Origin: an uncultured Eubacterium sp.
GTDB lineage: Bacteria > Bacillota > Clostridia > Lachnospirales > Lachnospiraceae
Direction: 5' to 3'
Assembly: GCA_947573465.1 (NCBI GenBank)
Contig: CANPET010000038.1
Coordinates: 1 to 11,034, forward strand
Length of the DNA: 11,034 nucleotides
In this document: in pieces, positions 7,359-11,034 of the stretch
Numbering within the stretch: the first letter of the stretch is position 1
Layout: each line of letters begins with the position of its first letter
The notes under the pieces: generated by a model
Database searches by the model: none
Told to the model about the DNA's origin: nothing
Seen by the model: the letters and a program-made list of their open reading frames with translations, nothing else
Position numbers and translations under genes: made by a program

Positions 7359-8048
7359 CTATAAATTATTTTGAAAAATTTTCTTGAAAAACTGTATCAG
7401 CGGGCCATTACAAAAAGCATTTACCAATGTACCTATTCCAATAATTGCACTTAATCTTCCATGAGAAATAATGCAAAATATCACTCCTATACAAACGCAA
7501 GTAATATCCGATACAATTCTTGCCATTCGAAAAGATACTTTATCTTTTGTTATTTTTGTTATAATAAAAGCAACACTGTCATAAGGCGCAATTCCAAGCT
7601 CCGCTGCCATATACATTGCACAACCCACAGACGCAAACAAGGTTCCAATGACTAAAAGTCCGATTTGTATTGGCAGTGTAGTTACAAACCCCATTTTATC
7701 CTGCAATATCCAGCATAAAAAATCGGCTATATAACCAACACAAATCATATTAATAATTGTTCCGATACCAATACAGTGTCGCACTGTAAAAAACACAATT
7801 ATTAACAAAATAATATTTATGATTAACTGCCATGTTCCAAATAACATTCCATTAAACCCACTAATTCCAAGATTCATACAGGTAAAAGGATCAACACCAA
7901 ACCCACTCATTCTATATGCCGCTACACACATTCCAATTAGCACAATTCCAACCAGCATAAAAGTAACTCTCTTAAGACTATATCTTTGAAGAATCCGACC
8001 ATTATCCATCTCTGTCATTTGTCTTGACACATTTTTCATCCTGTTCAT
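7359..8048 (-). CDS. yczE: YczE/YitT-like integral membrane protein
   Basis: A 229-residue protein with a polar N-terminus of about 26 residues and some six helices (about 27-46, 70-90, 95-116, 125-150, 178-195, 197-218). Two loop motifs mark the YczE (COG2364) group: MSGFGVDPFTCMNLGIS (47-63) and AAELGIAPYDSVAF (148-161), the internally repeated G-x-G/A-P-x-D pattern of that family. Its biochemical role is not known; family members are plasma-membrane proteins. The ATG overlaps the alpha-galactosidase stop codon in ATGA, and a GGGAG site lies inside the end of that gene, so the two are probably translationally coupled. Later in-frame ATGs (residues 4, 11 and 14) are possible starts, but the overlap favours 8048. 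It is the last gene before the terminator, so it belongs to the sugar operon. A transport or accessory role linked to galactosides is inference only. Confidence 0.82.
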   Translation of the reverse strand: MNRMKNVSRQMTEMDNGRILQRYSLKRVTFMLVGIVLIGMCVAAYRMSGFGVDPFTCMNLGISGFNGMLFGTWQLIINIILLIIVFFTVRHCIGIGTIINMICVGYIADFLCWILQDKMGFVTTLPIQIGLLVIGTLFASVGCAMYMAAELGIAPYDSVAFIITKITKDKVSFRMARIVSDITCVCIGVIFCIISHGRLSAIIGIGTLVNAFCNGPLIQFFKKIFQNNL

Positions 8049-10285
8049 TTTTCTTCTCCCTGTTTAACAGCCTCTAACACATAGATACGTGACTCAAAAT
8101 CTGTACATGGTTTCTTATCTGAGGGAACCTCTCCTGCAGTTACATCTGTCGTAATCAACCCTAAACTCATCAGTTCATCACCATAATTCTCAGTTTCATT
8201 TAGAGCGTTTTTATAGAGATAATCTGGATTTAATCCCTTAAGCTGTACTCGTCTGTAAGCATCATTCACAACATTTAATGTACGATACCACCCAACAATT
8301 GCTGTTTTCTTATCTTCACTTACAACCATCCATACCGTCTCATTTCCCTCAAAAGGACTTTTCAAACGATAAAACGTACCAAATTGTAAAGTACTGCGAT
8401 ATTTCTTCATAAAGTTAATCTGTTTTTTCACTTCATCAATTTCATCCTCTGTCAGTTTATTCAAATCCAGCTCATATCCAAAGGTCCCAAAATATGCTAC
8501 ATTGGCTCTTGTATGAAGAGGTGTATTTCGGTAAACCTGATGATTCGGAACGACTGAAACATGACTTCCTATACTGCTGATTGGGTAACAAAAACTTGTT
8601 CCATACTGAATTTTTAATCGTTCAATTGCATCAGAATCATCACTTGCCCAGCCTTGTGGTGCATAATACAACATACCCGGATCAAATCTGCCTCCGCCAC
8701 TGGCGCAGGATTCAAATAAAACTTCCGGAAAAGCACCAGTTAATCTCTCATATAAATCATATACACCAAGAATATATCTGTGGAAAACCTCTCCTTGTCT
8801 GTCTGCCGGCAATGCCTTGGAAAAACACTCGGTAATGCTTCTGTTCATATCCCATTTAATATAAGAAACTTTTGCCTCACTTAGAATTTTTGCCATCATA
8901 TTATAAATATGGTCTACAATTTCTTTTCTTGAAAAATCCAGAACATATTGATATCTTCCATGGGACTCATTACGTCCTGGTACAGAAATAATCCAGTCCG
9001 GATGCTCCCTATACAAATTGGAATCTTTGTTTACCATTTCAGGTTCAAACCAAAGACCAAATTTCATTCCGAGCTTTTCGATTTTGTCAGCGAGCCCTAC
9101 AATACCATTTGCAAGACGTTCTGGATTTGCTACCCAGTCTCCAAGTCCTGCTCTGTCATTACTTCTCTCTCCAAACCATCCGTCATCAAGAACAAACAGT
9201 TCAACACCACACTCTTTTGCCTTCCCTGCAATCTCTACCAAACGTACCTCTGTAAAATCAAAATAGGTTGCTTCCCAGTTATTATTCAGAATCGGCCGCT
9301 CTTTATCTCTCCAATAACCTCTTGCCAATCGTTTCTGATATAACTTATGGAAAGTCTGACTCATACCATTCAATCCCTGTTCAGAATAAACCATCACTGC
9401 CTCAGGAGTCTGAAAGCTCTCATTTACATCTAATTTCCAATCAAATCCTGCCGGATTAATTCCTACAAGGACACGTGTATTTGTATGTGTATCTACTTCT
9501 GCCTGAATTAGGAAATTACCACTATATATCAATGAAAATCCAATCACTTCTCCCTGATGCTCATCTGCTGTAGGACGTTTCAGCACCATAAAAGGATTAT
9601 GTTCATGAGAAGAATGTCCTCTCATACTGTCAACTGCCTGAATGCCCTGTTCTAAACGACGTATCTTTACATGCCGCTCCCTTGCCCATGCTCCTGATAA
9701 CTGAACCCATTCATAGTCATAATCCGGTAAATCCAAATTTAAACTCATAGCCTGTAACAGATGTACTGCTTCACTGCCCTCATTATAAATCCGACTGCTT
9801 CTGGCAATAACTCCGCCACTTGCAAATATCGTATACAACAACTGAATCCTTATCCCTGTCACTTCGTCTCGCAAATCAATAATTAATGTCTCAGCTTCTG
9901 AATCGGCTTCTGTATAAGTTGCCGGAAGACCTGCTAATTTAGGCTTTCCAGCTTCAATCGTATACGATTGATACTTAAAATCCGATATTCGGCTTCCATT
10001 GCTTTGTAATATTTCTACTGCGGGATGCCGATAGTCTGTAGAACCATATACCGGATATTCCTGCTTTAAATATTCCAACGAAAAAGTTCTGTCTCCTTCA
10101 AATACATAGGACCCCATCGGTCTTTGGGAAACCTCCACCAAATACGAAAAGTCTTCTCTGTCATGAATTCTCTTTCCAAAGTAGAGCTGTCCTAAATGTC
10201 CATTTTGCAATACCATCATGATATAACTGATTTCATCATTAAACAGATGGAATGTTTTACTGTTTTCGTGATAAATAATATTCAT
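8045..10285 (-). CDS. aga: Alpha-galactosidase, glycoside hydrolase family 36
   Basis: A complete 746-residue GH36 enzyme of the tetrameric bacterial type (usual length about 720-750). It hydrolyses terminal alpha-1,6-galactose from melibiose, raffinose, stachyose and similar sugars by the retaining mechanism. The N-terminal beta-sandwich spans about 1-320, the TIM-barrel about 330-640, and a C-terminal beta domain follows. In the barrel, VLDDGWFGER (365-374) carries the substrate-binding DD pair, YIKWDMNR (475-482) holds the nucleophile D479, FESCASGGGRFD (524-535) is the CxxGxGR signature, and QGWASDDSDA (544-553) holds the acid/base D549. There is no signal peptide or membrane segment, so it acts in the cytoplasm after uptake. 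GGGAG lies six bases before the ATG. It sits 21 bases after a GPH symporter gene and overlaps yczE by four bases, a compact galactoside-use operon. Nothing suggests inactivation. Confidence 0.97.
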   Translation of the reverse strand: MNIIYHENSKTFHLFNDEISYIMMVLQNGHLGQLYFGKRIHDREDFSYLVEVSQRPMGSYVFEGDRTFSLEYLKQEYPVYGSTDYRHPAVEILQSNGSRISDFKYQSYTIEAGKPKLAGLPATYTEADSEAETLIIDLRDEVTGIRIQLLYTIFASGGVIARSSRIYNEGSEAVHLLQAMSLNLDLPDYDYEWVQLSGAWARERHVKIRRLEQGIQAVDSMRGHSSHEHNPFMVLKRPTADEHQGEVIGFSLIYSGNFLIQAEVDTHTNTRVLVGINPAGFDWKLDVNESFQTPEAVMVYSEQGLNGMSQTFHKLYQKRLARGYWRDKERPILNNNWEATYFDFTEVRLVEIAGKAKECGVELFVLDDGWFGERSNDRAGLGDWVANPERLANGIVGLADKIEKLGMKFGLWFEPEMVNKDSNLYREHPDWIISVPGRNESHGRYQYVLDFSRKEIVDHIYNMMAKILSEAKVSYIKWDMNRSITECFSKALPADRQGEVFHRYILGVYDLYERLTGAFPEVLFESCASGGGRFDPGMLYYAPQGWASDDSDAIERLKIQYGTSFCYPISSIGSHVSVVPNHQVYRNTPLHTRANVAYFGTFGYELDLNKLTEDEIDEVKKQINFMKKYRSTLQFGTFYRLKSPFEGNETVWMVVSEDKKTAIVGWYRTLNVVNDAYRRVQLKGLNPDYLYKNALNETENYGDELMSLGLITTDVTAGEVPSDKKPCTDFESRIYVLEAVKQGEEK

Positions 10286-10306
10286 ACAAAACTCCCTTCT
10301 GCCAGA

Positions 10307-11034
10307 TTATTCTGCCTTATGCATTTCATTTAACTTCATTTCAACTTCTCTCATTTTTTCCCCTTTTAAATTGTACTTCTTCTTATATATCAATAAACTG
10401 AAGACTGCTAAAACAATTGGAACAACAATCATCAATATTCTAATGCCAAGAATCGTTCCTGCTGACTGTGTTGCAGCCTTTGCATTATAACCTACAATCT
10501 GAAGTCCGACACCAGTCAGACCTCCTGCTGCTGCCATTGCTGCCTTCATCAAAAATGTCTGTGCGGAACATGTAACACTCTCATTTCTTGTGCCGAATTT
10601 CACCTCACCATAATCAATAACATCTGCTATACAGCATGTTGTAACACCAAGTGAAAGACCCGAGCCAAAGAAGATAAATGCACAGCTGAATGCAACCAGC
10701 ACCGCATTGGTTGGAGCAACATATCCAAACACTGCAAGAAGTATAAATCCAACAATCGGAAGAACACATGCCATCGTATAAACTTTTTCCCTGCTGATTT
10801 TTTCTGCAATTTTCGGGAAACATATTAATCCAAGCATTTCTGCGACAATCGCAAATCCAAAAATGGAATACAGATATTCATTACCACATACTACTTTGAA
10901 ATAATAAACTGCAAAACTTTTAGCAATCTGTGTACAAAGATTAAATGTAAGAAGCAGCCCTATAAAAGCAAGTAACTGGTCATTCTTAAAAATAACCCTG
11001 AATGCATCTTTCAAATTTGTTTTCTGTGCTTTGG
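10307..11034 (-). CDS. GPH-family (MelB-like) cation:sugar symporter, C-terminal part
   Basis: About 241 residues are visible and the frame stays open through the right edge, so the N-terminal half is missing. A TTG at 11014 is not the true start; it is simply an internal codon. The fragment has about six helices, matching the second half of a 12-helix major-facilitator carrier. The best signature is ADVIDYGEVKFGTRNES, just after the third helix of this half and typical of the glycoside-pentoside-hexuronide:cation symporters that include MelB and the GPH alpha-galactoside carriers. The charged tail is rich in Lys and Glu and would be cytoplasmic. It ends 21 bases before the alpha-galactosidase start, so the pair imports and then cleaves alpha-galactosides. 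The exact sugar cannot be told from this half. Such carriers use Na+, Li+ or H+; the cation-binding residues are mostly in the missing half. Confidence 0.9.
   Translation of the reverse strand, partial: KAQKTNLKDAFRVIFKNDQLLAFIGLLLTFNLCTQIAKSFAVYYFKVVCGNEYLYSIFGFAIVAEMLGLICFPKIAEKISREKVYTMACVLPIVGFILLAVFGYVAPTNAVLVAFSCAFIFFGSGLSLGVTTCCIADVIDYGEVKFGTRNESVTCSAQTFLMKAAMAAAGGLTGVGLQIVGYNAKAATQSAGTILGIRILMIVVPIVLAVFSLLIYKKKYNLKGEKMREVEMKLNEMHKAE

Noticed and set aside
8948..9343. 131-codon open frame on the plus strand
   Set aside because: It lies wholly antisense to the catalytic region of the alpha-galactosidase and shows no family motif; it is a shadow of the real gene.
10307..11014. A complete short transporter starting at the TTG at 11014
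   Set aside because: The frame continues upstream to the window edge without a stop, and the protein matches only the C-terminal half of a GPH symporter.

Overview
The window is AT-rich DNA, and every supported gene lies on the minus strand, so it reads from the right end to the left. Low GC, AGGAGG/GGAG ribosome-binding sites, a GH36 alpha-galactosidase beside a GPH-type sugar symporter, and cysteine-containing multi-spanning membrane proteins suggest a Firmicute, most likely a gut clostridium of the Lachnospiraceae. That placement is inference from gene style, not from a marker gene.

Right part (11034 to about 7290): a sugar-use operon. It contains the C-terminal half of a GPH/MelB-like cation:sugar symporter (cut by the window edge), a complete cytoplasmic GH36 alpha-galactosidase with both catalytic aspartates visible, and a YczE-type membrane protein whose start overlaps the alpha-galactosidase stop by four bases. 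A strong intrinsic terminator with an unusually long loop closes the operon. The likely job is to import alpha-galactosides (melibiose or raffinose type) and hydrolyse them in the cytoplasm. The role of the YczE protein is unknown.

Left part (about 7250 to 1): a cell-envelope glycosylation module. A palindromic extended -10 promoter precedes a 564-residue polytopic GT-C-like glycosyltransferase. It is followed by a tandem copy of the same gene, including the promoter, which has lost its start codon and carries a one-base frameshift in a T7 tract. Next come a GtrA-family four-helix protein, an FAD-dependent UDP-galactopyranose-mutase-like/HemY-like flavoprotein, and a second GT-C-like membrane protein of a different type that runs off the left edge. 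The likely theme is making, flipping and transferring a lipid-linked sugar onto a surface polymer. No cytosolic polyprenyl-phosphate glycosyltransferase lies inside the window.

The most noteworthy signals are in the tandem glycosyltransferase pair. The frame break falls exactly on a U UUU UUA heptamer in the correct phase for -1 frameshifting. A patch of near identity between the copies suggests gene conversion. A perfect 30-bp (TAA)5(TTA)5 palindrome lies between promoter and coding region of the damaged copy. No RNA genes, CRISPR arrays, insertion sequences or origins were seen, and no gene-free stretch exceeds about 160 bases.
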